Part shown: positions 1 through 9,998 of the stretch, one piece after another | Position numbering within the stretch: the stretch's first letter is position 1 | Layout: the number at the start of each line of letters is the position of its first letter | Source: Vibrio anguillarum | Lineage (GTDB): Bacteria > Pseudomonadota > Gammaproteobacteria > Enterobacterales > Vibrionaceae | Direction: 5' to 3' | Length of the DNA: 64,000 bases | Assembly (NCBI RefSeq): GCF_001989995.2 | Contig: NZ_JAHGUP010000017.1 | Coordinates: 62,001 to 126,000, forward strand | Translations under genes and position numbers: made by a program | Notes under the pieces: model-generated | Told to the model about the DNA's origin: nothing | Seen by the model: only the letters and a program-made list of their open reading frames with translations | The model's database searches: none

Positions 1-1
1 G

Positions 2-253
2 CGCTGCGTGGTGTTTTTGTTTGGCACCAAAGCAGTGATGCCTTATAAGCTGATTTTTATCGGTTTGGTGGCATCAGGTGCGTTCTTGCACCTTGATATG
101 ATTTGGATTATTGCTGATATCGTTAACGGTTTAATGGCTATCCCTAATCTGATCGGATTAATCGCATTACGCCATATTGTGCTTGAAGAGACCAAGCTGT
201 TTTTTGAAAAACAGTCAGCACCTTTTACGCGTGATGCTCAAACCCAACATTAA
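2..253 (+). CDS. Sodium:alanine symporter (AGCS family), C-terminal fragment
   Basis: The reading frame is already open at the left edge, so this is the last 83 codons of a gene that starts outside the window. The motif LFGTKAVMPYK followed by two hydrophobic helices and a NGLMAIPNLIGLIAL segment is typical of the C-terminus of AGCS transporters, which import alanine or glycine with sodium across the inner membrane. The Asn-Gly-Leu-Met-Ala-Ile-Pro-Asn stretch is the family hallmark. It ends in a hydrophilic cytoplasmic tail of about 25 residues. A hairpin follows the stop. Which amino acid it carries cannot be told from this fragment. Confidence 0.8.
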   Translation, partial: RCVVFLFGTKAVMPYKLIFIGLVASGAFLHLDMIWIIADIVNGLMAIPNLIGLIALRHIVLEETKLFFEKQSAPFTRDAQTQH

Positions 254-263
254 TCGTTTGCCA

Positions 264-293
264 GCCGATAAGCATGTGGCAGTGCTTATCGGC
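264..293. terminator. Hairpin between convergent genes
   Basis: An 11-bp perfect inverted repeat (GCCGATAAGCA at 264-274 and its complement at 283-293, 8-nt loop) lies between the convergent symporter and LysE genes. It has no good T-run, so it may be a weak or Rho-assisted terminator serving both. Confidence 0.45.
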
Positions 294-320
294 AACTTTA
301 GGTGACTAAAGAGCAACTTC

Positions 321-959
321 TTAAGCCGCTTCATCTTCTAGTAGCAATTTCACCCCAAGCGCAACGAGCACAACACCTGTTGTCCCTTCCATCCATTTCA
401 TAAACGACGCATTCTTGAGTAAGTTTTTTGCAAAGCTCAATGCGCCCGCTAAACCGCACTGCCAACACATAGCGATAACAAAATGAATGGCAGCCATCAA
501 AAGCGATTGCAACAACGGAGAATATTCTGGGTTAATAAATTGTGGCAAAAATGCGAGATAAAATACCGCCGTTTTAGGGTTCAACACATTGGAAAGAAAA
601 CCTTCACGCATTGACCGCTTCAGCGTGAATTCACTGTGTGAAATGGCCGTAACCTGCATACCTTGGCTATTTTTCAGCAACGCTTTTAAGCTGGATAGCC
701 CCAGCCAAATTAAATACGCCGCACCAATCATTTTAACCACATGAAACAGCTCTGCCGATTGTGCCAAAATCGCCGAAATACCGACGGCGGAAAAGGTCGC
801 ATGCACAAATAGTCCCATGCAAATACCCAAACTTGTTATGCTGCCGTCAGTGAACCCTGCTCGTGATGTGTTACGAATCACCAGTGCCGTATCTAGCCCT
901 GGAGTTAGCGTTAATATAGTAATTGCGATCAGAAAGGCTTCAACGTTTTGGATATACAT
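321..959 (-). CDS. LysE/RhtB-family amino-acid exporter
   Basis: A 212-residue protein with about six hydrophobic segments. The N-terminal block TLTPGLDTALVIRNTSRAG matches the conserved LysE/RhtB signature (TPGP-like motif), and GLSSLKALL in the third segment is also typical. The family exports amino acids or their derivatives (lysine, threonine, homoserine lactones) through the inner membrane. The length is normal for the family. It is transcribed convergently with the upstream symporter fragment and divergently from the carboxypeptidase gene, with about 220 bp of shared upstream DNA. The substrate cannot be assigned from the sequence. Confidence 0.88.
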   Translation of the reverse strand: MYIQNVEAFLIAITILTLTPGLDTALVIRNTSRAGFTDGSITSLGICMGLFVHATFSAVGISAILAQSAELFHVVKMIGAAYLIWLGLSSLKALLKNSQGMQVTAISHSEFTLKRSMREGFLSNVLNPKTAVFYLAFLPQFINPEYSPLLQSLLMAAIHFVIAMCWQCGLAGALSFAKNLLKNASFMKWMEGTTGVVLVALGVKLLLEDEAA

Positions 960-1179
960 ACCCGTCCTTGTATAAAAGAAATGTCATCGTTTGCCTTTTT
1001 ATACCTGAGCTCTTTTATAAAGTCTTTAACAGTTTTCAATGGATAAGAAAATAATGAAATACTCACAGCCTTGTCGGTTTGGGTCACGCTCTTTCACCTT
1101 AATTGACTTGGATGGCCTTGGTTAGACACTTAATGGTTGCTACACTAACTCCTCTTTTACGTCACGGAAGGCTAATTCC

Positions 1180-2661
1180 ATGGATGCATTCAATCAATTA
1201 GTTCAACACTCTAAGAAAACTTCACATTTCAATCATTTAGCGGCTATTTGTGGCTGGGATCAAGCCGCAGTAATGCCTGCTGGCGGCGCTCAAGCTCGCT
1301 CGGAAGCGATGGCGCAATTGTCCGTTCATATTCATAGTTTACATACTCAACCTCAATTGGCTGAATGGTTTGATAAAGCACAAAATGAGCCATTGGACGA
1401 TGAGCAAAAAGCAACTCTGCGTGAACTCAAACGCCACTGGCAGCAGGCAAACGTACTGCCTGAAGCTTTGGTGCAAGCGAAATCTCTTGCTGGTTCAAAG
1501 TGTGAACATGCTTGGCGTACCCAACGCAAAAACAATGATTGGGTCGGTTTTGAGAAAAACTGGGCTGAGGTGGTCACACTCTCACAGCAAGAAGCGCAGA
1601 TCCGCGCTGATGCTACAGGTTTAACGCCTTATGATGCGATGCTCGATCTTTACGAACCGGGTACAACCACTCAATCATTGGACGCTGTTTTCAGCGATGT
1701 TAAAACTTGGCTGCCAACGTTAATCGATCAAGTCATAGAGAAGCAGCGCGCCGAAGAGATCATCATACCGACTGGCCATTACCCTGCTGAAAAGCAAAAG
1801 GCGCTAGGCTTAGAAGTCATGAAACTACTTCAGTTTGATTTTAAACACGGTCGCCTTGATGAAAGCGTTCACCCTTTTTGCGGCGGTGTTCCAACCGATG
1901 TTCGGATCACCACTCGTTATAATGAGTCGGAGTTTATTCAGTCTCTAATGGGCATTGTCCATGAAACGGGCCACGCACGTTATGAGCAAGGCTTGCCTAA
2001 ACATCTTGCTGGTACACCAGCAGGAGAAGCGCGTTCGATGGGTATTCATGAATCTCAATCGCTCTTCTTTGAAATGCAGATGGGCCGCAGTGAACCCTTT
2101 ATTGAGCACTTAGCCACCCTAGCCGCCCGCTATTTTTCAGGTAGTGAAGATAAAGTATTTGCACAAGCGAATTTCCAGAAGATCTACACTCGCGCTGAAA
2201 AAGGCTTTATTCGTGTCGATGCCGACGAGCTCACTTATCCAGCGCATGTCATTTTACGTTATGAAATTGAACGTGATTTGATCAATGGTCATATCAAACA
2301 TACCGATGTGCCTGAGCTATGGGATCACAAAATGCAGGCTTACCTCGGCCTTTCTACCCAAGGAAATGACCAAAACGGCTGTATGCAAGACATCCACTGG
2401 ACAGATGGCTCTTTCGGTTATTTCCCAAGTTATACACTTGGCGCGATGTATGCTGCGCAGTTTATGGCTGCGATGAAGAAAACGGTGGATGTTGATGCCG
2501 CCATTCGCAGTGGTGATTTATCACCAATATTTACTTGGCTTGCCGATAATATTTGGCAAAAAGGTAGCCTATTAACAACCGATGAATTGGTGAAACAAGC
2601 GACTGGGGATGTGCTTAACGCTCAATATTTCCAAGACCACCTAAAGAATAGATACCTTTAG
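1180..2661 (+). CDS. M32-family metallocarboxypeptidase (Taq type)
   Basis: A 493-residue cytoplasmic protein without a signal peptide. The zinc site is visible as HETGH at residues 261-265, followed by the HESQS motif at 290-294, whose Glu is the third metal ligand; both are diagnostic for peptidase family M32. The enzyme removes C-terminal residues from peptides and probably works in intracellular peptide turnover. Length is the usual ~490-500. The start is supported by a GGAAG ribosome site about 10 nt upstream. A strong intrinsic terminator follows, so it is likely a single-gene transcript. Confidence 0.93.
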   Translation: MDAFNQLVQHSKKTSHFNHLAAICGWDQAAVMPAGGAQARSEAMAQLSVHIHSLHTQPQLAEWFDKAQNEPLDDEQKATLRELKRHWQQANVLPEALVQAKSLAGSKCEHAWRTQRKNNDWVGFEKNWAEVVTLSQQEAQIRADATGLTPYDAMLDLYEPGTTTQSLDAVFSDVKTWLPTLIDQVIEKQRAEEIIIPTGHYPAEKQKALGLEVMKLLQFDFKHGRLDESVHPFCGGVPTDVRITTRYNESEFIQSLMGIVHETGHARYEQGLPKHLAGTPAGEARSMGIHESQSLFFEMQMGRSEPFIEHLATLAARYFSGSEDKVFAQANFQKIYTRAEKGFIRVDADELTYPAHVILRYEIERDLINGHIKHTDVPELWDHKMQAYLGLSTQGNDQNGCMQDIHWTDGSFGYFPSYTLGAMYAAQFMAAMKKTVDVDAAIRSGDLSPIFTWLADNIWQKGSLLTTDELVKQATGDVLNAQYFQDHLKNRYL

Positions 2662-2671
2662 CGCCAAACTT

Positions 2672-2700
2672 AAAAAGCAGCTTAAATCGCTGCTTTTTTT
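2672..2700 (+). terminator. Intrinsic terminator after the carboxypeptidase
   Basis: A 10-bp stem (AAAAAGCAGC at 2672-2681 with its complement at 2689-2698) with a 7-nt loop and a run of T. The A-rich left arm lets it work for the convergent MFS gene as well. Confidence 0.85.
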
Positions 2701-2733
2701 ACACTTAGTTAACGCTCAATAACACGCAGGAAT

Positions 2734-4137
2734 TCATGATGAACTTTTCATCAATGCATCTTTACGCAAGCGCCATACTGTCAGTAACATCGCCAGTAAC
2801 GCTAGTACGCTCATGCCAATATAAACCAAGCTAAAACCTTGTGATAATGCCTGAGTGGAAACGCCGGCCTGCTCGGCACCGTGTTCAGCAACCATGACTT
2901 CGCTCGGCACTCTCAGATAAAAGAGCGCGGAACAGAACGCAACACCGAGTGCACCGCCGAGTTCTCGTCCAAAATTAAACAGTGACATGCCAATGCCGCG
3001 ATCACGTGCGGGTAAGACACTTTGTACAACAACGCCTAAGGCCGGTAAGGTTAAACCAATACCTATACCCGCAAAACCCAATGCAAATTTCACCCACATA
3101 TCGTAATGAACTTGCCACAATGCAGCCATAGCCAAAGCAAAACCGACGATCACTAACATCTTATAACGACCAAACTTCGCGATGAGCTTCCCACCCACAT
3201 AAGCGCCAGAGGTAATACAGACCATGAAGATCACCATAATGGCACCGCTTTCTGACGGAGTGAGTCCTTTTTGCCACTGAAACTGCAGCGGCAAATAAAC
3301 CAAAAGCGCAAACATCAGCATTTGCGACCCCATAATAAGAACAATCGCGGTCAGATAATTCGGAAGACGTGCTAAACGCGCCGGTAAAATAGGATCACTC
3401 ACTCTGCGTTCAACAACCACCAAAGCAACTAAACACGCCAGTAATGCAAACGCGCCCCAGCCAGTAGGGATAAATGAATGTGAAGAAAGTAATAACAGCA
3501 GCAAAGTCGTCGCACTCATGAGTAACGCTGCTCCCACCCAATCAAAGCGACTATCTCTGCGTTTATTGAGATGCTTCAAATAGCGGTTAACCATGTAAAG
3601 TGCCACCAACCCTAACGGTAAATTAATACCGAATACCCACCGCCAACTGAGGTAGTCAGCAAAATAGCCGCCAAGCAGTGGCCCTGCAATACTGGACACC
3701 GCATAAACCGCTGAAATATAACCTTGGTACTTGCCCACTTCGCGCGCAGGAATTGAATCGGCGATAACAGTAAATGCCAGAGCTATTAAGCCTCCACCGC
3801 CAATCCCTTGAATCACACGAGCACCAATTAAACTGGGTAGATCAAAAGCAAAGGTACACAGCGCGGAACCCAACATAAAGATCACGATGCTGACATTTAG
3901 CATCCGAACTCGTCCGAACAAGTCGCTCAGTTTACCGTAGACGGGCAATACAGCGGTCGATGCTAATAGATAAGCAGTAATCACCCATGTTAATGCTTGT
4001 CCTGCCGAGAGATCTTGCCCAATAAGAGCCAATGGTGTGGTAACGATGCTTTTTTCAAGCGAGCCTAAAGCGATGACTAAAGCAACGCTGGCAAAAATAA
4101 TTTTCGGATTAGCCGAATAAGTTGAATCGGTAGGCAT
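2734..4137 (-). CDS. MFS drug/solute efflux transporter (DHA2-like)
   Basis: A 467-residue, strongly hydrophobic protein with at least 12 (probably 14) transmembrane helices. Motif A of the major facilitator superfamily is seen as GKLSDLFGRVRML in the loop after helix 2, and motif C-like glycine-rich sequence (AGPLLGGYFAD) lies in helix 5; this points to the proton-driven EmrB/QacA drug-efflux group. It is divergent from the adjacent LysR gene with about 110 bp between starts, the classic layout of an efflux pump and its regulator. Substrate is unknown. The C-terminal tail is short and basic. Confidence 0.88.
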   Translation of the reverse strand: MPTDSTYSANPKIIFASVALVIALGSLEKSIVTTPLALIGQDLSAGQALTWVITAYLLASTAVLPVYGKLSDLFGRVRMLNVSIVIFMLGSALCTFAFDLPSLIGARVIQGIGGGGLIALAFTVIADSIPAREVGKYQGYISAVYAVSSIAGPLLGGYFADYLSWRWVFGINLPLGLVALYMVNRYLKHLNKRRDSRFDWVGAALLMSATTLLLLLLSSHSFIPTGWGAFALLACLVALVVVERRVSDPILPARLARLPNYLTAIVLIMGSQMLMFALLVYLPLQFQWQKGLTPSESGAIMVIFMVCITSGAYVGGKLIAKFGRYKMLVIVGFALAMAALWQVHYDMWVKFALGFAGIGIGLTLPALGVVVQSVLPARDRGIGMSLFNFGRELGGALGVAFCSALFYLRVPSEVMVAEHGAEQAGVSTQALSQGFSLVYIGMSVLALLAMLLTVWRLRKDALMKSSS

Positions 4138-4247
4138 GTGCCCCTCATATGAACTTGATTAGAATGCGCGACCGACACGATAACGTAATAGTGCACATCC
4201 TAAAATAGGATAGAATGGGATGGCTTATTGCATAAATGGGATTAATG

Positions 4248-5147
4248 ATGAAACTTGATGATTTATCACTCTTTTTAACGGTAGTGAAATGTGGCAATTT
4301 TACGCTGGCAGCAAAACAAAAAGCCTTGTCCACCAGCACTTTGAGCCGCAGAATTCAGCAGTTGGAGCAAGATATTGGCAGCATTCTACTGATCAGAAAC
4401 AGTAAAGAAGTGGTACTAACGAAAGAAGGCGAGCATTTGTTTGAAACCTATGCCAACCTATTTAGCCAAATAGAAGATAAACAAGCACAAGCTTTAAAAG
4501 CCAAACAAGAGTTTAGAGGCGAGATCGTCATTAACGCGCCAATCCTACCCATTCGGCATCAGCTAAGTCCATTAGCACTGGAATTTTGTCAGCAACATCC
4601 TAAAGTCAACATTCGTATTCAAGTCGGTGCAGGGCTGGATTATCATACCCAGCACGACCTTGATATAGCGCTACGTTTTGGTCCACAACCTCAATCCGAT
4701 TGGGTTGCGCGCAAACTAGCTAATAACCCTTCCGTGTTATGCACAAGCCCTGACTACTCGGTCTCTTTGCTGCTAAAACATCCAGAGCAATTACTTTCTC
4801 TGCCACTACTCACTTTAAATACCAAACAAGCGTGGATATTTGAACATCAGCAAAGCAAAGAACGTTTTCAATTTATCCCTCAGGCACGTATTAGCTCTGA
4901 GGAAATTGATACGATTTTGCAAGCCACATTCATGAATATGGGTATTGCAAGGTTACCTAGAGGATTAATTGATAAGGAGTTAGAGGAGAAACGATTAGTG
5001 CCATTATTGCCTAATTGGCAGATTGAAGGAGCGGATGTTTATTTGCTGCACCCTCAGAGACGTTTTCTTCCTGAGCGAACTCAGGCATTTATTGACTACA
5101 TCATCAATCACTGGTCGCGCTTTGCTTTCAGTTACTGGCGTACTTGA
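4248..5147 (+). CDS. LysR-family transcriptional regulator
   Basis: A 299-residue protein. The N-terminal winged helix reads LDDLSLFLTVVKCGNFTLAA, then STLSRRIQQLEQDIG, the standard LysR DNA-binding signature. The rest is a periplasmic-binding-protein-like effector domain of normal length. Three ATGs occur at 4236, 4245 and 4248; I chose 4248 because the family's proteins usually begin a few residues before the conserved helix (MKLDDL). It is divergent from the MFS pump and most likely controls it; the effector is unknown. Confidence 0.9.
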   Translation: MKLDDLSLFLTVVKCGNFTLAAKQKALSTSTLSRRIQQLEQDIGSILLIRNSKEVVLTKEGEHLFETYANLFSQIEDKQAQALKAKQEFRGEIVINAPILPIRHQLSPLALEFCQQHPKVNIRIQVGAGLDYHTQHDLDIALRFGPQPQSDWVARKLANNPSVLCTSPDYSVSLLLKHPEQLLSLPLLTLNTKQAWIFEHQQSKERFQFIPQARISSEEIDTILQATFMNMGIARLPRGLIDKELEEKRLVPLLPNWQIEGADVYLLHPQRRFLPERTQAFIDYIINHWSRFAFSYWRT

Positions 5148-5180
5148 GAATGTACACCACACCATACTGCTCAAATAAAA

Positions 5181-5215
5181 AACCACTTCTTGCTACTAAC
5201 GAGCAAGAAGTGGTT
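5181..5215. terminator. Bidirectional terminator between LysR and outer-membrane genes
   Basis: A perfect 14-bp inverted repeat (AACCACTTCTTGCT at 5181-5194, complement at 5202-5215) with a 7-nt loop, flanked by A-rich DNA on the left. It sits between two convergent genes. Confidence 0.85.
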
Positions 5216-5236
5216 GAAAGCGATTGAGTGACTAGA

Positions 5237-5719
5237 TTAAAGAAAGTGGAAGGTCGCGTTGAATGAAACCGTACCAATATCGTCATCGCCCAGAGTGTAA
5301 TTCATGTAACTTGCACCAACTGAAATGGGCCCCATCAGGAAGTATTCAGCGCCTACACCGTACATGATGTCAAAACCATCATCTATTTTATTGCTGTTTA
5401 ATTTTTTATCCCAAGAATGCAAACCACCCTTGGCATACACATGCAGAGGGCCAAAATCAATGCTTGGCTTTACCGCAAAATAAACAGAAGAGGCCGCGAT
5501 TTCATTCGTGGCACTGACTTCAAATTTGCCATGGTCGGTGTAACCCGCTTCGAGGCCAATCAGAGGAAGAATACCCGTACCGGCATGAATGTTGTACGAA
5601 GTACCGCTTTTACCATTCAAATCCGATTGGCCTACCGATGCGCCGCCATAAATCCAAGAGTCAGCAAACGCCATTGAAGATGTACTGATCAGCGCCAGTG
5701 CGATTAAAGTCTTTTTCAT
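5237..5719 (-). CDS. Small outer-membrane beta-barrel protein
   Basis: A 160-residue precursor. The first 19 residues (MKKTLIALALISTSSMAFA) form a signal peptide cut before DSW. The mature part alternates polar and hydrophobic residues with repeated glycine/tyrosine strands (YGGASVGQSD, GLEAGYTDHG, YGVGAEYF, VGASYMNYTLG), the pattern of an 8-stranded OmpA/OmpX-like barrel. The chain ends ...ATFHFL, a strand with Phe just before a terminal Leu, slightly unlike the usual terminal Phe. No specific function can be read. It stands alone behind a 100-bp upstream region. Confidence 0.75.
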   Translation of the reverse strand: MKKTLIALALISTSSMAFADSWIYGGASVGQSDLNGKSGTSYNIHAGTGILPLIGLEAGYTDHGKFEVSATNEIAASSVYFAVKPSIDFGPLHVYAKGGLHSWDKKLNSNKIDDGFDIMYGVGAEYFLMGPISVGASYMNYTLGDDDIGTVSFNATFHFL

Positions 5720-5822
5720 GATGAACCTTCTTTATTTAATTTGGCAGTGGCCTCAAAACGGCGACCGATTGCCACATAGCGTCAAATTATAGTGAACTGT
5801 TGGTTAGATGCAAATCTTATAC

Positions 5823-8800
5823 CTAACAAGCATCAATCGCATTTTTTATACGTTTATCTGAAACTGGATAAGGAGTGCCAAGTTGCTGAGCAAATAAACT
5901 CACGCGAAGCTCTTCAATCATCCAACGGATCTCTTTAACATTTTCAGGTACTTCTGCACCACGAGGTATCTTGTTTAGTAGCGCTTTGTAATCATTGGTT
6001 ACCGCTTCAATTTTCAACATGTGCAAACGATCCTTATTTGGATCAATGGGTAACTTCTCCATCCGACGTTCAATCGCGCGCATGTAACGCAGAATATCCG
6101 GCAAACGCTTCCAGCCGCATTCGGTGGCAAAGCCTTTAAAGATCAAACCTTCGATCTGCGCTTTGATATCCGATAACGCAAAGGCCATCGTAAAATCGAT
6201 TTTCCCTTTCAGCTTTTTATTAATGTTGAATGCCGTGGTAAGAATCGTCTCCACTTGTTGAGCGATATCGACCACAGTATCGCCCAATTCAGCGCGCACA
6301 AACTCTTTCAGTGCCTCAAACTGCTCCGGCTCCCACACTAAACCGCCTTGCTGTTCAATTAACTTATCAATCCCACAAGCAATACAGTCATCAATCAGGT
6401 CCAGTACTTTGCCATACGGGTTAAAGTAGAGCCCCAATTTTGACTTGTTCGGTAAATTGGTGTGCAGATATTTAATCGGTGAAGGAACGTTCAGCAAAAT
6501 CAGACGCCGTTGCCCTGCTTTCATTGCATTGAGTTGTTCTTGCTCGGTCTCAAAAAGCTTAATTTCGACGCTCTCTTTACTATCCACTAACGCTGGATAG
6601 GCTTTAACCTCGAAACCGCCGCGCTTTTGTTGGTAAACTTTTGGTAATTCACCAAAGCTCCACGTATGCAAACCTTGCTGTTCAATATCATCGTCTGCCA
6701 CTTGAGATAGTGTTTCTTGTACTTTCTCTTTCAAACTCTCTTTCAGCTGATATAAATCTTTATGCTCGTTGAGTTTGCGATTTTTATGATCCACCGCGCG
6801 AAAAGTGATTTTTAAATGATCCGGAACTTGCTCTAACTTCCAATCTTCACGCTTCACCTCGACGCCCGTCATGCGTCTTAACTCTTTTTCCATCGCATCC
6901 AATAAAGGCAATTCCATCGGTGTGACACGAGATAAAAACGCATCCGCATAGTTAGGTGCCGGTACAAAGTTTTTGCGCAGTGTTTTAGGCAACGACTTGA
7001 TCAGGCTAACAACCAATTCATGACGTAACCCGGGGATCTGCCAATCAAACCCTGTCGGTTCAATTTGATTTAGAATCGGCAATGGCAAATGCACCGTGAC
7101 ACCGTCACTATCTACTCCAGGTTCAAATTGATAGCTGAGCTTCAGTTTAATACCGTTTTGGTGCCAAAAGTTGGGATAATCTAAATCAGTGATGTGGCTA
7201 GTATCACCTTTAAATAGCATCTCTTTTTCAAAGTTGAGTAGATCTGGGGTGGCTTTGCTGGCTTTTCGCCACCACGCATCAAAATGACGCCCAGAGACCA
7301 CATCCGTTGCGACTCGCTGATCGTAGAACTCGAAAAGCTGTTCATCATCAATCAAAATATCGCGGCGGCGAGATTTATGCTCAAGCTCCTCGACTTCAAG
7401 CAATAAGCGACGGTTTTGCTTGAAAAACGCATGTTTGGTTTCCCAATCACCTTCAACTAATGCGCTGCGAATGAAAATCTCACGACATAGTGGCTCGTCA
7501 ATGGTGCTGTAGTTAATCAAACGTTTAGGCACAATAGGAATGCCATATAACATCACTTTTTCATAGGCCATGACGGCGGCTTGTTTTTTTGACCAATGCG
7601 GTTCGCTGTAGCTACGCTTAATCAAATGCTGTGCCAGCGGTTCCACCCATTCAGGCTGGATTTTAGCTGCAATACGCCCCCACAGTTTAGAGGTTTCCAC
7701 CAATTCGGCGACCATCACCCACTTGGGCTGCTTTTTAAACAGACCAGAAGCGGGAAAGATATTAAAGCGGGCGTTACGAGCCCCTTGGTATTCATTTTTC
7801 TCTTGGTCTTTGATACCGATGTGCGACAGTAAACCAACCAAAATTGCACTGTGGATATTTTGGTAATTGCCCGGTTCGTCGTTCAATTTGTAATCCATTT
7901 CACGCATCGATTGGTGAATTTGGAAGTAGACATCCTGCCATTCGCGTACCCGCAAATAATTGAGGTAATCTTGTTTACACTGCTTACGAAATTGGCTGCT
8001 GCTTAACGCTTTTTGCTCAGTTTGAATGTGGTTCCACAAATTCACTAGGCTCAGGAAATCGGACTCTTCATCAAAAAATCGGCGATGTTTCTCATCTGAG
8101 GCTTGTTGCTTATCTGATGGGCGTTCACGTGGGTCTTGAATCGAAAGTGCAGCGGCAATCACCATCAGCTCTTTTACGCAGCCAAGCTTTGGCGCTTCGA
8201 GCACCATACGCGCCAAACGGGGATCAATCGGCAAGCGTGCTAATTTGCGCCCCATATCCGTCAACTGCTTTTTGCTGTCGTGACCATTTTTATTGGTATC
8301 AGGAACAATCGCACCAAGCTCTTCAAGCAAACGCACACCATCTTGAATGTTGCGTTTATCCGGCGCTTCCACAAACGGGAATGCTTCAATATCACCCAGC
8401 CCAAGTGCGGTCATTTGTAAAATAACCGAGGCTAAGTTGGTACGCAGTATTTCCGGATCGGTAAATTCTGGGCGTGAAAGAAAATCCTCTTCGGAATAGA
8501 GGCGTATGCAGATCCCTTCTTCAACACGGCCACAACGTCCTTTACGCTGATTTGCACTCGCTTGAGAAATTGGTTCAATCGGCAAACGTTGGACTTTGGT
8601 GCGGTAGCTATAACGGCTGATACGCGCCGTACCAGGGTCGATGACATATTTGATACCCGGAACGGTAAGGGATGTTTCTGCCACGTTGGTGGCTAAAACA
8701 ATGCGCCGCCCTATATGGGGCTGAAAGATTTTATTCTGCTCTCCGGCGGATAATCGTGCATAAAGCGGCACAATTTCAGTATCACGTAAGTTACGTTTAC

Positions 8801-9758
8801 TGAGCGCATCGGCCGTATCACGAATTTCTCGTTCACCATTCATGAAGATCAGAATATCGCCAAGTCCTTCAGTACAGAGTTCATCGACGGCTTCAAAAAT
8901 ACCTTCAAGTTGATCGCGGTCTGCGTCCTCTTCACCAAGCAGTGGTCGATAACGCGTATCGACCGGATAAGTACGACCCGACACTTCAATGATAGGCGCA
9001 CCGCTAAAATGGTTAGAGAAGCGTTCAGGATCGATGGTGGCCGAAGTAATGATGACTTTGAGATCCGGACGACGCGGCAGCAGTTCTTTCAAATAACCTA
9101 AGATAAAATCGATATTTAAGCTGCGCTCATGCGCTTCATCGATAATGATGGTGTCGTACTGATTGAGAAAACGATCATGCTGGATTTCGGCCAACAATAT
9201 CCCGTCAGTCATCAATTTGATCTGAGTCTGCTCGGAAATTTGATCGTTAAAACGAACTTTATAGCCAACAAAGCCACCCAGTTCTGTTTCCATCTCTTGC
9301 GCTATTCGGCTCGCGACCGAACGCGCAGCAAGACGACGTGGTTGCGTATGGCCAATCAGGCCATATTTACCGCGCCCAAGTTCTGCGCAAATTTTGGGTA
9401 ACTGAGTCGTTTTGCCTGACCCTGTTTCACCCGCCACAATTACCACTTGGTTTTCAGCAATCGCTTTGGCGATATCATCGCGTTTTTGGCTTACGGGCAA
9501 TAAATCAGGGTAGTCGATGGTAACGCGGTTGTTGAGACGCTGCTGCGCCACCATCATTGACTGAGCAATATCGAGCGCAATTTGATCAAAAACGGCATGT
9601 TTGGCTTGCTCATTTTTTATTTTGCTCGCACCAGAGATGCGTTTACTCAGACGAAAACGATCACGCATCATGCATTCTTTCAATGCATTGCGCAGAGATG
9701 CCGCACTGTTGCTGCTAGCGTTCATTGACTTGTGTTGATTGGGCTGTGACGAGGTCAA
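5823..9758 (-). CDS. hrpA: ATP-dependent RNA helicase HrpA
   Basis: A 1311-residue DEAH-box helicase, the usual HrpA length. Walker A is GETGSGKT at residues 110-117 and the DEAH box lies at 207-210 (IIIDEAHERS), followed by the SAT motif and the QRKGRCGR motif VI. The helicase-associated region and the long C-terminal DUF3418-type extension distinguish HrpA from the shorter HrpB. In enterobacteria HrpA remodels mRNAs and resolves stalled or collided ribosomes. A second in-frame ATG at residue 12 is possible as start. The gene is transcribed alone, divergent from the small gene at 9999. Confidence 0.96.
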   Translation of the reverse strand: MTSSQPNQHKSMNASSNSAASLRNALKECMMRDRFRLSKRISGASKIKNEQAKHAVFDQIALDIAQSMMVAQQRLNNRVTIDYPDLLPVSQKRDDIAKAIAENQVVIVAGETGSGKTTQLPKICAELGRGKYGLIGHTQPRRLAARSVASRIAQEMETELGGFVGYKVRFNDQISEQTQIKLMTDGILLAEIQHDRFLNQYDTIIIDEAHERSLNIDFILGYLKELLPRRPDLKVIITSATIDPERFSNHFSGAPIIEVSGRTYPVDTRYRPLLGEEDADRDQLEGIFEAVDELCTEGLGDILIFMNGEREIRDTADALSKRNLRDTEIVPLYARLSAGEQNKIFQPHIGRRIVLATNVAETSLTVPGIKYVIDPGTARISRYSYRTKVQRLPIEPISQASANQRKGRCGRVEEGICIRLYSEEDFLSRPEFTDPEILRTNLASVILQMTALGLGDIEAFPFVEAPDKRNIQDGVRLLEELGAIVPDTNKNGHDSKKQLTDMGRKLARLPIDPRLARMVLEAPKLGCVKELMVIAAALSIQDPRERPSDKQQASDEKHRRFFDEESDFLSLVNLWNHIQTEQKALSSSQFRKQCKQDYLNYLRVREWQDVYFQIHQSMREMDYKLNDEPGNYQNIHSAILVGLLSHIGIKDQEKNEYQGARNARFNIFPASGLFKKQPKWVMVAELVETSKLWGRIAAKIQPEWVEPLAQHLIKRSYSEPHWSKKQAAVMAYEKVMLYGIPIVPKRLINYSTIDEPLCREIFIRSALVEGDWETKHAFFKQNRRLLLEVEELEHKSRRRDILIDDEQLFEFYDQRVATDVVSGRHFDAWWRKASKATPDLLNFEKEMLFKGDTSHITDLDYPNFWHQNGIKLKLSYQFEPGVDSDGVTVHLPLPILNQIEPTGFDWQIPGLRHELVVSLIKSLPKTLRKNFVPAPNYADAFLSRVTPMELPLLDAMEKELRRMTGVEVKREDWKLEQVPDHLKITFRAVDHKNRKLNEHKDLYQLKESLKEKVQETLSQVADDDIEQQGLHTWSFGELPKVYQQKRGGFEVKAYPALVDSKESVEIKLFETEQEQLNAMKAGQRRLILLNVPSPIKYLHTNLPNKSKLGLYFNPYGKVLDLIDDCIACGIDKLIEQQGGLVWEPEQFEALKEFVRAELGDTVVDIAQQVETILTTAFNINKKLKGKIDFTMAFALSDIKAQIEGLIFKGFATECGWKRLPDILRYMRAIERRMEKLPIDPNKDRLHMLKIEAVTNDYKALLNKIPRGAEVPENVKEIRWMIEELRVSLFAQQLGTPYPVSDKRIKNAIDAC

Positions 9759-9935
9759 AGCATTTCCTATTCATTTCATTACATAAAACTGAGCGGATTG
9801 TAGCATAATCAACGCTCCTGCAATCAGTTATCCTTTCACAAACGGCGAGCATTTATTCGCTTCCTCCTCGATTCCGGTATGTTTTGCCATCGTTCGTATG
9901 ATTAAGCGATTTAAAATTGGGCAATCGGATCAGGA

Positions 9936-9969
9936 TTTCTTATGTTTATAAGAAAATCGCCGCTACAAT
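9936..9969 (+). promoter_or_regulatory. Palindrome and -10-like element before the 9999 gene
   Basis: TTTCTTAT at 9936-9943 and its exact complement at 9948-9955 form an 8-bp inverted repeat with 4-nt spacing, about 45 nt upstream of the GTG start. TACAAT at 9964-9969 could be a -10 element, which would put the palindrome over the -35 region as an operator. No protein can be assigned. Confidence 0.3.
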
Positions 9970-9998
9970 AGCGACATGATTACTGAAACGATAAAACT